44,547 bases of DNA from positions 1-44,547 of the forward strand of contig NZ_WTLB01000035.1 of NCBI RefSeq assembly GCF_011378855.1, given 5' to 3'. Position numbers and translations under genes: made by a program. Shown piece by piece: positions 28,003-36,415 of this stretch (position 1 is its first letter; each line of letters begins with the position of its first letter). Source of the stretch: Pseudoalteromonas sp. Z1A8. Its GTDB lineage: Bacteria; Pseudomonadota; Gammaproteobacteria; Enterobacterales; Alteromonadaceae. The notes under the pieces are model-generated. The model had not been told where the DNA came from, searched no databases, and was given only the letters and a program-made list of their open reading frames with translations.

Positions 28003-28074
28003 TTACCAAATAAATTATGTATTTATTACCAAATTCATTTAAATTGCAAATAAATTGTTAACCAACTTGGTAAT
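28003..28074. promoter_or_regulatory. Cluster of TTACCAA boxes before the lipoprotein gene
   Basis: TTACCAAA occurs at 28003-28010 and 28026-28033, and TTAACCAA-C-TTGGTAAT at 28058-28074 forms a near-perfect dyad. They lie 56-127 bp upstream of the lipoprotein ATG. The remaining part of the 468-bp gap up to the fbp terminator (28075-28366) is AT-rich and shows no other feature; a 78-codon minus-strand frame at 28142-28378 has no support. Confidence 0.5.
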
Positions 28075-28366
28075 ATAACCATAATAAAATAACTTTTTCC
28101 ACTATACCCAGAGAATTAAATAACAATAAATAAACATTAATTTAACCACTCGTTATTTTAATTGGTCTAAAATTGAATGTTATCACGCACAAAGGCCACA
28201 AAAATACATAACACTTATAGTGTAAAGTTGGTTTTATAGGAGGATTGAGTAAATAAGATTTATTTAATATATATGAAGTATTCTTATTTAAAGACTGTAA
28301 AAAAATTAAGAAAAGGAGTGAGCGTGCATAAATAGGATTGTTTATAAAGATAATGAAAATAGAATT

Positions 28367-28394
28367 AAAAAAGGGCAATGATCTTGCCCCTTTT
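28367..28394 (-). terminator. Terminator after fbp
   Basis: On the minus strand GGGGCAA and TTGCCC arms with a 5-nt loop are followed by six T, about 22 nt beyond the fbp stop. It ends the eda-fba-fbp transcript before the lipoprotein gene. Confidence 0.85.
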
Positions 28395-28415
28395 ATTTTT
28401 GAATTGAACCTTGAT

Positions 28416-29378
28416 TTATAACATAGCGTTATTATAAAACTCTACAGGTTCGTTTGAGCCTAAAGCAACCGGCACACGTTGATGCAAGCTAGTTGGCGCA
28501 ATATCTAAAATACGCGTTCCTCTAGAGGTTGCTTTACCACCTGCGTTTTCAACTAAAAGTGCTAACGGGTTTGCTTCGTAAAGTAGTCTGATTTTTCCGT
28601 TATCATTACCGGTACGTTTATCTTGTGGATACAAAAATAAGCCACCTCGGCATAAAATACGATGAACGTCCCCTACCATCGCTGCATTCCAGCGCATTGA
28701 GCTTTTTTCAAAGGTTTCGCAGGTATATAGCAATTTATCAAAATACACTTGAGTCGGTTCGTTCCAATAACGGTAGTTAGCCATATTAACGGCAAACTCA
28801 CGACTTTGCTCAGGCACACTCAATTGCTTATTTGTCAGCAAATAGCCACCATGTGTTGAGTCTAATGTATAACAACGTGTTGGGCCGCCAGTGCTCATTA
28901 CAAGTAATGATGAAGGTCCGTATAACACGTAGCCTGCACATACTTGATTTACACCGGGCTGACTAAATTGCTCGTCGCTGTCGAAGGCAACATCATCACG
29001 GGCTAAGTAAATAGTAAATATAGTGCCTATTTGGCCATTAACATCAATATTAGAAGAGCCATCTAGTGGGTCAAAAGCAACAATAAACTTACCTTCAGGA
29101 TGGCCACCTACTGCATGATCTTCTTCCTCTGATGCAACTGTGCGTACGCTGCTGTCGTCAAGTAGTATGTCTTTAAGTAGTTGGTTTGCAATTACATCTA
29201 GCTTTTTTTGCACTTCACCTTGGATGTTTTCATTCAATGTTGAACCTAAAACACCGGCTAATTCACCTTGGCTTACTCGAAAAGCAATTTCTTTACTGGT
29301 CGCTAAAATTGTGCGAATAAGTAAAATAAGATCGGTATCTACACCGTCTTCTTTTAATACTGTATTTAGTCTTTTCAT
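28416..29378 (-). CDS. fbp: Class I fructose-1,6-bisphosphatase
   Basis: Gluconeogenic phosphatase converting fructose-1,6-bisphosphate to fructose-6-phosphate in the cytoplasm. The metal/phosphate signature FDPLDGSSNID is at residues 102-112, and EEEDH (84-88) and the C-terminal RLLYEANPLALLVENAGGKA substrate segment (partly quoted) are present. The length of 320 aa is normal. Its ATG overlaps the fba stop as ATGA. Its position at the end of the alginate operon gives a route from the triose phosphate made by Eda back to hexose phosphate; this pathway reading is inference. It may be a second copy besides a housekeeping fbp. Confidence 0.93.
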   Translation of the reverse strand: MKRLNTVLKEDGVDTDLILLIRTILATSKEIAFRVSQGELAGVLGSTLNENIQGEVQKKLDVIANQLLKDILLDDSSVRTVASEEEDHAVGGHPEGKFIVAFDPLDGSSNIDVNGQIGTIFTIYLARDDVAFDSDEQFSQPGVNQVCAGYVLYGPSSLLVMSTGGPTRCYTLDSTHGGYLLTNKQLSVPEQSREFAVNMANYRYWNEPTQVYFDKLLYTCETFEKSSMRWNAAMVGDVHRILCRGGLFLYPQDKRTGNDNGKIRLLYEANPLALLVENAGGKATSRGTRILDIAPTSLHQRVPVALGSNEPVEFYNNAML

Positions 29379-30457
29379 GCGCTATACCTATTTACACAAT
29401 TTAGATCGTCAAAGCATTGCTCTAGTCTTGCAACCATACTTTGCTCTGAATGACGCAGCCATACGCGAGGGTCATAGTATTTTTTGTTTGGCTTATCATT
29501 CCCATCAGGGTTACCAATTTGCTCTTGTAGGTATGCTTGGTTAACTTTGTAGTAGTCTAAAATACCTGTCCAACACGCCCACTGAGTATCGGTATCAATA
29601 TTCATTTTAACTACACCATAGGTTAAAGACTCTGCAATTTTATCGTATTCAGAACCACTACCACCATGAAACACAAAGTTGATTGAGTTGCTTGGTAGAT
29701 TAAATTTTTCTGAGACGTAAGCTTGTGAATCTTTTAGTATAGTTGGCGTAAGAACAACGTTACCTGGCTTATATACACCGTGAACATTGCCAAAAGACGC
29801 TGCAATTATAAAGTTAGGGCTAATACGAGTTAAACGCTCATATGCAAATGCAACATCTTCAGGCTGAGTGTATAAAGAAGAGCTGTCTAGGTGTGAGTTA
29901 TCAACACCGTCTTCTTCGCCGCCTGTACAGCCAAGCTCTATTTCTAGCGTCATCCCTATTTTTGCCATACGTGTTAAGTAACGTTCACAAATTTCAATAT
30001 TTTCTTCTAGAGGCTCTTCTGAAAGATCAATCATATGTGAGCTAAACAATGGTTTGCCAGTCAGTTCAAAGTGTCTTTCACCTTCGTCAAGTAAACCATC
30101 AATCCAAGGTAGTAGCTTTTTAGCTGCATGATCAGTATGAAGCATCACTGCTACTTCATAATGTGCGGCAACCATATGTACGTATTTTGCAGCACTTACC
30201 GCCCCAAGCACCGCTGATTGTTGCTCTGGTAAAGATAGGCTCTTACCACAAAAAAACTGTGCTCCACCATTAGAAAGCTGAATAATAACGGGCGAGTTTT
30301 TCTTTTTAGCAGCTTCTAGCGTCGCATTTATAGATGTTGTACTAACAACATTTACCGCTGGCAACGCATATTGATTAGTACGCGCATGTTCATACACAGC
30401 ACTTACTTCGTCGCCAACGATTACGCCTGGCAGTATTGTTGGGGCTAAATAATTCAT
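29375..30457 (-). CDS. fbaA: Class II fructose-bisphosphate aldolase
   Basis: Zinc-dependent aldolase joining dihydroxyacetone phosphate and glyceraldehyde-3-phosphate to fructose-1,6-bisphosphate, and the reverse. The 360-aa protein has the E. coli FbaA layout: NVVSTTSINATLEAA near the start, zinc/catalytic HTDHAAKKLLPW near residue 107-118, ELGCTGGEEDG, and FHGGSGSEYDKI near residue 264. It starts 14 nt after eda and overlaps fbp by 4 nt. In this setting it probably works in the gluconeogenic direction with Fbp. Confidence 0.93.
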   Translation of the reverse strand: MNYLAPTILPGVIVGDEVSAVYEHARTNQYALPAVNVVSTTSINATLEAAKKKNSPVIIQLSNGGAQFFCGKSLSLPEQQSAVLGAVSAAKYVHMVAAHYEVAVMLHTDHAAKKLLPWIDGLLDEGERHFELTGKPLFSSHMIDLSEEPLEENIEICERYLTRMAKIGMTLEIELGCTGGEEDGVDNSHLDSSSLYTQPEDVAFAYERLTRISPNFIIAASFGNVHGVYKPGNVVLTPTILKDSQAYVSEKFNLPSNSINFVFHGGSGSEYDKIAESLTYGVVKMNIDTDTQWACWTGILDYYKVNQAYLQEQIGNPDGNDKPNKKYYDPRVWLRHSEQSMVARLEQCFDDLNCVNRYSA

Positions 30458-30471
30458 TTATAAGATCCTTT

Positions 30472-31089
30472 CTACTTTAAAGCTTGGATACAAGAATCGG
30501 TAATTGCTTGCCAATTTTCTTGCTCAACCCATTCTTTTTTCGCTATCCAAGTACCGCCAACGGCGAATACATTATTTAATGAAAGGTAGTCTATTTTATT
30601 ACTTTCGCTAACGCCACCTGTAGGGCAAAAACTTACTGATCTAAATACTGTTGAAACAGCTGATACAAAAGGTGCTCCACCAGCAAGCGATGCTGGGAAT
30701 AATTTTTGCTCTTTAAAGCCATATTCAAGCGCCATTAAAATATCACCTGTGTTTGATACACCAGGAAGTACTGGTACATTACATTTAGCAAGTGCAGTAA
30801 GTAGCGCAGGAGAAACCGCTGGCGTTACAATAAAGTCAGAACCCGCTTCAAGTGCTTGCTCTAAAATGTCAGTATTTATGACTGTACCCGCACCTACTTT
30901 TAGCTCAGGCACTTGTGCTTTAATAGCTTTTAATGCCTCTATTGATGCCTCTGTTCTAAGTACTACTTCAACTAAAGTAAGACCGGCTTTAGCCATAGCT
31001 TTCGCTATTTGAACACCTTGCTCTGGCGTATCAGCTTGAATTATAGGTAGCAGTGTTTGTCCTGACATAAGTTCAGAAAAGCGAGTCAT
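30472..31089 (-). CDS. eda: KDPG aldolase (2-keto-3-deoxy-6-phosphogluconate aldolase)
   Basis: Class I aldolase that splits KDPG into pyruvate and glyceraldehyde-3-phosphate, the last step of uronate catabolism and of the Entner-Doudoroff route. It has 205 aa, E41 in EVVLRT, the Schiff-base lysine K129 in EQKLFPAS, GAGTV near residue 67 and the phosphate-binding CPTGGV near residue 175. AAAGGA lies 7 nt before the ATG. It leads the eda-fba-fbp group; 428 bp containing two inverted-repeat elements separate it from kdgK, so it may have its own promoter. Confidence 0.95.
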   Translation of the reverse strand: MTRFSELMSGQTLLPIIQADTPEQGVQIAKAMAKAGLTLVEVVLRTEASIEALKAIKAQVPELKVGAGTVINTDILEQALEAGSDFIVTPAVSPALLTALAKCNVPVLPGVSNTGDILMALEYGFKEQKLFPASLAGGAPFVSAVSTVFRSVSFCPTGGVSESNKIDYLSLNNVFAVGGTWIAKKEWVEQENWQAITDSCIQALK

Positions 31090-31146
31090 AACGTTGTTCC
31101 TTTATAAAAAGTAATGCAGCCGATGTATGGCGGCCTTTAATGTTTG

Positions 31147-31347
31147 ATTAACCTGAACTCTAGATAATAAATCTATCTCAAGCAGCTATTTTCAGCGCTA
31201 ACTGCGTTGAATTTACTTGCAATAGGCCCGCTATTGACGCGTAAATTCGCCTTGTTTTCACTGAAAATCTCTAGCTAGAGAAAATAATTTTAAATATCAC
31301 CATGATTCAATATGTTAGTAAATCTCTTAACCAGAGTTCAGGTTAAT
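31147..31347. repeat. Nested inverted-repeat element between eda and kdgK
   Basis: The 201-bp block is bounded by perfect 15-bp terminal inverted repeats (31147-31161 and 31333-31347; ATTAACCTGAACTCT). Inside are further paired arms: ATTTTCAG/CTGAAAAT, GAATTTAC/GTAAATTC and CAATAG/CTATTG, which nest into one long foldback, plus TCTCTAGCTAGAGA. It encodes no protein. The structure is that of a MITE-like or structured intergenic repeat. No clear target-site duplication was seen. Confidence 0.6.
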
Positions 31348-31356
31348 TATTTTGTT

Positions 31357-31517
31357 ATACCAATTGCATTAAATTAATGATCTATTATAGCGACAAGAAA
31401 ACAGCTCAATAACAAGGCTAAAATTATGATACATAGTTGTTCTATATAAATAATTTTTAACGTAGTTAGTGAGTTATTTAATACGCTAAGGTGATCATGT
31501 TTTTAATAAAATTGGTA
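31357..31517. mobile_element. MITE-like element with ATACCAATT ends
   Basis: The left end ATACCAATTGCATTAAA and the inverted right end ATACCAATTTTATTAAA match at 15 of 17 positions and bound about 160 bp of AT-rich non-coding DNA. The right end touches the kdgK stop codon. No transposase is present. It lies 9 bp from the preceding nested element. Ends of this kind are reminiscent of short repeats in marine gammaproteobacteria, but this was not searched. Confidence 0.5.
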
Positions 31518-32450
31518 TCAAATACCAGCTTCAATCATTGCTAGCTGAAATATATCTTTTGGAGCAATGGCGCCTGGCTGTTGTATAACAGCACCTGCCG
31601 CTTTTGCAGCAAGTTGTACAGCACTTGAAATTGATTTATCAGATAAACGAGCACCTAAATAAACACCGTTAAAGGCATCGCCTGCTGAGGTAGTATCTAC
31701 AACATTTGTTACCGGTATTATAGTGTGGCTTTGAAGCGTATCGCCCTCTTTTGTCACTACCGATTCAGGGCCATTTTTAACAATAATTTCTTCAATTTGG
31801 TAAGGTTTTAAATATTCAACAACCGCTTCTACGCTATGTACGTCATAAAGTGTTGTTAAATCTTCAACGCCTGGAAGGGTAATATCTGCAAGCGTAAAGG
31901 CTAAATGATACTGCTCTTTAGTTTCCTCTACACTATTCCACAAACGCGCTCTGTAGTTAGGATCAAAAACTATTTTAACCCCAGCATCTTTAAGCTGCTT
32001 TACAACTTTCCAAAAATGCTCACGTGCGCTTTCTTCAATTATTGCTAATGAAATTCCTGAAAAGAAAAACATATCACCTTGGCTAAGCTGCTCGAGTGCA
32101 TCAGCATCTAAAAAATCAACAACCTTTTTAGCTGCAGAATCATTACGCCAATAAATAAAGCTACGCTCACCATGCTCATCGGTTTCTATGTAATACATGC
32201 CGGGTACTTTGGTATCGTGAGCAAATACGAGTTGTGTACTTATTTGTTCACTTTCAAAGCGTTCTAGCATTTTTTTACTTAAATTATCTTGACCTAAAGC
32301 CGTAACAACCGAAGTAGTAACCTGCGGGAAGCAACGTTTTAAATACACTGCAGAATTATAAACATCGCCTGCAAATGATTGGTGTAGTGTGGCTGCGCTC
32401 ATAGCTCTAAGCTCGACCATGCATTCACCGATAAAGTAAATATTTTTCAT
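31518..32450 (-). CDS. kdgK: 2-keto-3-deoxygluconate kinase
   Basis: PfkB/ribokinase-family sugar kinase that phosphorylates KDG to KDPG with ATP. The 310-aa length matches known KdgK. The family signatures are GECMVELR at the start and VDTTSAGDAFNG near residue 245, with the anion hole and catalytic Asp. YYIETDEHGERSFIYWR near residue 107 is typical of KDG kinases. It lies between the MFS transporter gene (74-bp gap with a hairpin) and eda. Confidence 0.92.
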   Translation of the reverse strand: MKNIYFIGECMVELRAMSAATLHQSFAGDVYNSAVYLKRCFPQVTTSVVTALGQDNLSKKMLERFESEQISTQLVFAHDTKVPGMYYIETDEHGERSFIYWRNDSAAKKVVDFLDADALEQLSQGDMFFFSGISLAIIEESAREHFWKVVKQLKDAGVKIVFDPNYRARLWNSVEETKEQYHLAFTLADITLPGVEDLTTLYDVHSVEAVVEYLKPYQIEEIIVKNGPESVVTKEGDTLQSHTIIPVTNVVDTTSAGDAFNGVYLGARLSDKSISSAVQLAAKAAGAVIQQPGAIAPKDIFQLAMIEAGI

Positions 32451-32472
32451 CTTGGAAGTTACCCTATGTAGT

Positions 32473-32515
32473 TAACTGCTATGCGCTTATACAGATTATG
32501 TTGGCATAGCAGTTA
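32473..32515 (-). other. Intercistronic hairpin between the MFS gene and kdgK
   Basis: Perfect 12-bp arms (32473-32484 and 32504-32515; TAACTGCTATGC and its complement) flank a 19-nt loop in the 74-bp gap. No T-run follows, so mRNA processing or stability control is more likely than termination. Confidence 0.5.
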
Positions 32516-32524
32516 TTATCTAGA

Positions 32525-33832
32525 TTATTGAGGCTTTTTAAGAGGTTCTATTTTTGGAATTAAAATCCAAACAGCTGCCATTGCTATAATGGCTAAAGAA
32601 GCACCAATAACAAATGCTGGCGTATAGTTACCATCAGCAGTAAGAATTGGCACTAGCGATGTAAGGCCTACAGCGCCAAGTTTTGCCGCCATGCCAGAGA
32701 AGCCTGATAATGTACCTACAGCTTTTTTGCCTAACAAATCACTTGGTAGTGTTTGCACATTACCAATTGCAGTTTGAAAACCAAATAAGATAACAGCCAT
32801 AATTAGTACCGCAGTTGTTGGTCCACCTGGATTTGCCATTGCAAGTAACGCAGGTAGCATAATTAAACAACCCAGCGTAATAGTTAGCTTACGTGTTTTG
32901 TCTGTATTCCAGCCTGCTTTAAGTCGGTTTTGAGCCAATAAGCCACCAAACCAAGCACCAAACATAGCGCCAACATAAGGTACCCAACCGTATATACCAA
33001 TAGATTTAACATCCATGCCATATACTTCGTTTAAGTAAATTGGAATCCAAAAAACAAATAACCACCAAATAGGGTCAATTGCAGCAGAGGCAATAATTAC
33101 GCCCCAGCTTTGTTTACGAGAAAGTAGCTCTTTAGTCGAAGGATTATATTCTTCTTCGTCTTCACCAGTTACATCGCCGTTATCATCAACACGTCTTTGA
33201 CCTGTTAAAATGTACTCGCGTTCTTGTGCAGTAAGCCAAGGATGAGAGCTAGGCGGCGCTTTAACTAAAATTAACCAAGGCACTAACCAAAGAAAACCTA
33301 ATACACCGACAAAAACAAACACCATTTTCCAGCTAAAGTAGATAGTTAAGTATGCAATTAAAGGGATAGCAATAATGCCACCAATTGCAGCACCAGAGTT
33401 AAAAATACCCTGTGCTAAAGCACGTTCTTTAGTTGGAAACCATTCAGCATTACCTTTAGCTGCGCCCGGCCAGTTACCGGCTTCTGCTACACCTAAGATT
33501 GCGCGAAAAATACTAAGGCTAAGTACACCTTGTGCAAATGCATGCGCAACGGTGGCAATAGACCAAACACCTATCGATAAAACAAAACCGAAGCGTGTGC
33601 CAACCCAGTCAAATATTTTTCCAAATATGGCCTGACCAAATGCGTAAGCAAATACAAATACAATTGAAATATTAGCGTATATTTGTTTGCGTTCTAGCGC
33701 TGATTCATCAGGAAATAAATCTTCAACAATGTCCGGCCAAAGCACACTAAGTGCTTGTCGGTCTATATAGTTAATAATGGTCGCTAGCGCAATTAGCGCT
33801 ATAACCCACCAACGTAAGCCTTTAAGTTGCAT
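32525..33832 (-). CDS. MFS transporter, hexuronate/DEH type
   Basis: Inner-membrane transporter of 435 aa with 12 predicted helices. The N-terminus LRWWVIALIALATIINYIDR is the style of the anion:cation symporter branch of the MFS that includes ExuT and GudP. Its place between kdgF and kdgK suggests that it carries unsaturated uronate or DEH released in the periplasm by PL17. It starts 2 nt after the kdgF stop. The family is sure, the substrate is inferred from context. Confidence 0.88.
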   Translation of the reverse strand: MQLKGLRWWVIALIALATIINYIDRQALSVLWPDIVEDLFPDESALERKQIYANISIVFVFAYAFGQAIFGKIFDWVGTRFGFVLSIGVWSIATVAHAFAQGVLSLSIFRAILGVAEAGNWPGAAKGNAEWFPTKERALAQGIFNSGAAIGGIIAIPLIAYLTIYFSWKMVFVFVGVLGFLWLVPWLILVKAPPSSHPWLTAQEREYILTGQRRVDDNGDVTGEDEEEYNPSTKELLSRKQSWGVIIASAAIDPIWWLFVFWIPIYLNEVYGMDVKSIGIYGWVPYVGAMFGAWFGGLLAQNRLKAGWNTDKTRKLTITLGCLIMLPALLAMANPGGPTTAVLIMAVILFGFQTAIGNVQTLPSDLLGKKAVGTLSGFSGMAAKLGAVGLTSLVPILTADGNYTPAFVIGASLAIIAMAAVWILIPKIEPLKKPQ

Positions 33833-33834
33833 AA

Positions 33835-34179
33835 TTAATCCTCAAGAAAGTCTTCACGCGCTGGGCTAAAGGTATCAATCAGGATCCCGCCTGTTGGACA
33901 GGTAGCACCATGATCAGCAAATGGAGGGATTAAGCAGCTATCACCCGGTTTTAAGATTTTAGTGACGCCATCAATGTTAAAGTGAAACTCACCTTCAACA
34001 ACATACGTTACTTGAGAATGTCTGTGAGCATGGTTATACCCAATAGCCCCTTTCTCAAACCAAATTTTAACGGCCATTAGCTCTTCGTTATAACCTAGCA
34101 TTTGACGTTTTAGACCATTTCCTAAATCTTCAATTTCGGTCTCGCTGCCAAATGAAAAGTGTGCGCTTTGCTTTTGCAT
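33835..34179 (-). CDS. kdgF: KdgF-like cupin, unsaturated uronate linearisation
   Basis: A 114-aa single-domain cupin. KdgF opens 4,5-unsaturated uronate monomers to the linear keto form DEH. The metal-binding motif reads H50-x-H52-x3-Q56 with Gly63, then H90 in PPFADHG and R108 in FSPARED, which fit the metal and active-site residues of this family. It lies 5 nt after the PL17 gene and 2 nt before the MFS gene, as expected for the step directly after exolytic alginate lyase. Confidence 0.88.
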   Translation of the reverse strand: MQKQSAHFSFGSETEIEDLGNGLKRQMLGYNEELMAVKIWFEKGAIGYNHAHRHSQVTYVVEGEFHFNIDGVTKILKPGDSCLIPPFADHGATCPTGGILIDTFSPAREDFLED

Positions 34180-34184
34180 CCTGT

Positions 34185-36410
34185 TTACTCCTGATTATTG
34201 TTCATCATATAAACGCCTAATCGGCCATTTAAAGTGAACTCTTTATTTTGATAATTGAATGTGTGTTTGCCAGGCTTAGCTGATTCAGCAACTTTGTTAA
34301 TAGCCACTAAATACGAATTGCCTTTAATATCAAGTTCAACAAGTGTTAAATCGCCCTGCTGACTATATTCGAGCCCTGTAACTCTACTTACTGCTTCTAA
34401 TGTATATTCTTTACTTGGGTTGTATTCACCGTGAGGCTCTAGTACTGATATAAATTTATGATTTTTTTGACCCTCAACACGACGAATAAAACCATTTTCG
34501 TTGCGTAAATTAAAATCTGGGTCGTTTGCGCCTATTTGAGTAAATAAGAAAGACTCATCACCTTCAACCAAACTCGTTTGCGTATAAAAGCGGCCGTTTT
34601 CGTTCAGCCACGTTACTTTAGCTAAACCACTTTGAGGTTGCGCTTGAGCTTTAAGCCATAGATGCTGGTAACCATTTTTAGTACCTAATGCAGCGAGTTG
34701 TGTTGTATTTGCTTTTAACTCAAAGCTGGTATCGATAAGTTGACCTTTATAATGCAAAGGCAAATCAAGTTGGTGTGCTTTATTTGCAGCAACATCAAAT
34801 ATATCAAGTGCAACTGTGCTTTGTAGTTCAGGTAAGTTAATAAGTGCAAGCGTACGCTCAAGATCAACGCCCTTATAAGCTGTGCTTATTTCGCCGCTTG
34901 AAACCGTGCCGTATTTATTTGTTTCGAAAAAGTTAAGTGAAGGGTAATTACTATTTCCTACTTCAACATTTGCATTAAAATGCGTTGTTTCGTCAACCAC
35001 TACCGTATTGTGCGCAACAGTGTGTTTAGCGTAAGTTTCGTTTTCAGGTAAATAACGACCGCCGTATTTAGCTTCTACATTTAAAAAACGTGCTGCGCCA
35101 TAATCAGATACAATTTCATTTCCGTGGTCGTAAAACTGCCATGTTAATTTATCAAAATGACCGTGACCTAAGCCTTGTGCAGCAGGTTTAAATAGTAGAG
35201 CTTGATCGCCACCTACCTGCGTTCTCATTACAACTAGAGCACCTTGCTTTCCGTCATTACCATCACCGAAGGCAACAGATTTAAACGAATAAGGTTTTGC
35301 CATGTTGTTATCAAGTGCTTGAGCTACTTTTAGCCCATCACCAGAGAGAATTATTTGGTCTTGTTGCTTAGCAATATCTAAATAACCCGCATCGTTGGTT
35401 AGGCCATATGCTGCCGTTACCCCATTTACTAACTCAATGGTATCGATACCTTTACTTTTTATTGCATCGTTAATTGGGAAAAACAAACCGTTGTAGCTAA
35501 GTTGAATCGTCGTATCAATCGCTTTTAATAATATGCCATCGCGATATTCAAATATTTTTCTTTGTGGTTCGTTGTTTTCAATCGCTTTAGCAAACGTTAC
35601 AAATGGTAATAGTGCAAAGCGTTGATAGTAAGGACCTTCGTTATAGTAACCTTGTGGTGAAAACAGCATCTCTAGCTGCTTAATAAACCCACCCTTACCC
35701 GACTTTTCTAAATCGTATAATGATTTTTCTACCCACTCAGGTTCGCCTAATACATACCCTGCCATGCCAACACCCGCTGTTGCCCATGTTCCATGATTAT
35801 GTACTTTATTAAATGTAGACGGTTGTCCTACAGATGTGAACAACGAAACAGGACGTAGTAAGTCATTTTCGATTGTTTTAATGTTATTGGCATTTAACGA
35901 GTCATGAATTAGATCATAAGCTTGTATTGTGTACACAAGCCACATTGCTTCATTTAGGCTTTGCCAAAAAAACTTACCTGGATTTTGCGAGTCCATTTTA
36001 CGTTTTGGATGCAGACCAAGCGTTGGGTATAATTTTGCGTACTCAAGCAACATATCACGTACATAGTTTGCATATTTATCATCTTGGCTTAATTGATAAA
36101 TAATGCCCGCGTTGTACATAAGTTGGTAATTTTTCTTATGACGCTCATGTGTATAACCACCACCGCCATCTTTTGGAACTGGTACAGTTATAGGTTGAGC
36201 AATTTGCTCATCAACTTGTGTTTTTAGCGATTCAAACGCAGTTGCAAACTTTGTGCTACCGTTGCTACTAATAGCTTGGCGCATTTGTTTAACATCATCA
36301 GTAGTAATCACTAAGTTTGGGTGCGCTGCATGCGCACCCAATGATGTAAGTAATGTAATTGCAACTACAGCAGCTATTTTAAAACGTGTTTGGCATTTTA
36401 ATAAGTACAT
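34185..36410 (-). CDS. PL17 oligoalginate lyase (exolytic)
   Basis: Exported enzyme that cuts unsaturated monomers from alginate oligomers. A signal peptide (about 1-29, ending AHA-AH) precedes an alpha/alpha-toroid domain (about 40-390) and a heparinase II/III-type beta-sandwich. Residues N205, H206 and Y262 (in VHNHGTW and GPYYQRF) fit the catalytic Asn, His and Tyr of Saccharophagus Alg17c (N201, H202, Y258) with a constant offset. The 741-aa length is normal for PL17 with its second domain. It starts 5 nt after the PL6 gene. Periplasmic location is likely; there is no lipobox. Confidence 0.92.
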   Translation of the reverse strand: MYLLKCQTRFKIAAVVAITLLTSLGAHAAHPNLVITTDDVKQMRQAISSNGSTKFATAFESLKTQVDEQIAQPITVPVPKDGGGGYTHERHKKNYQLMYNAGIIYQLSQDDKYANYVRDMLLEYAKLYPTLGLHPKRKMDSQNPGKFFWQSLNEAMWLVYTIQAYDLIHDSLNANNIKTIENDLLRPVSLFTSVGQPSTFNKVHNHGTWATAGVGMAGYVLGEPEWVEKSLYDLEKSGKGGFIKQLEMLFSPQGYYNEGPYYQRFALLPFVTFAKAIENNEPQRKIFEYRDGILLKAIDTTIQLSYNGLFFPINDAIKSKGIDTIELVNGVTAAYGLTNDAGYLDIAKQQDQIILSGDGLKVAQALDNNMAKPYSFKSVAFGDGNDGKQGALVVMRTQVGGDQALLFKPAAQGLGHGHFDKLTWQFYDHGNEIVSDYGAARFLNVEAKYGGRYLPENETYAKHTVAHNTVVVDETTHFNANVEVGNSNYPSLNFFETNKYGTVSSGEISTAYKGVDLERTLALINLPELQSTVALDIFDVAANKAHQLDLPLHYKGQLIDTSFELKANTTQLAALGTKNGYQHLWLKAQAQPQSGLAKVTWLNENGRFYTQTSLVEGDESFLFTQIGANDPDFNLRNENGFIRRVEGQKNHKFISVLEPHGEYNPSKEYTLEAVSRVTGLEYSQQGDLTLVELDIKGNSYLVAINKVAESAKPGKHTFNYQNKEFTLNGRLGVYMMNNNQE

Positions 36411-36415
36411 AGTAT

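Noticed and set aside
28142..28378. Minus-strand frame of 78 codons between the fbp terminator and the lipoprotein gene
   Set aside because: No ribosome-binding site, biased Asn/Phe/Ile/Tyr composition expected from AT-rich DNA, and it overlaps the fbp terminator.
31357..31517. ATACCAATT motifs as members of the alginate operator set
   Set aside because: They form the two matching ends of an inverted-repeat element, so a MITE-like origin explains them better than regulator binding.
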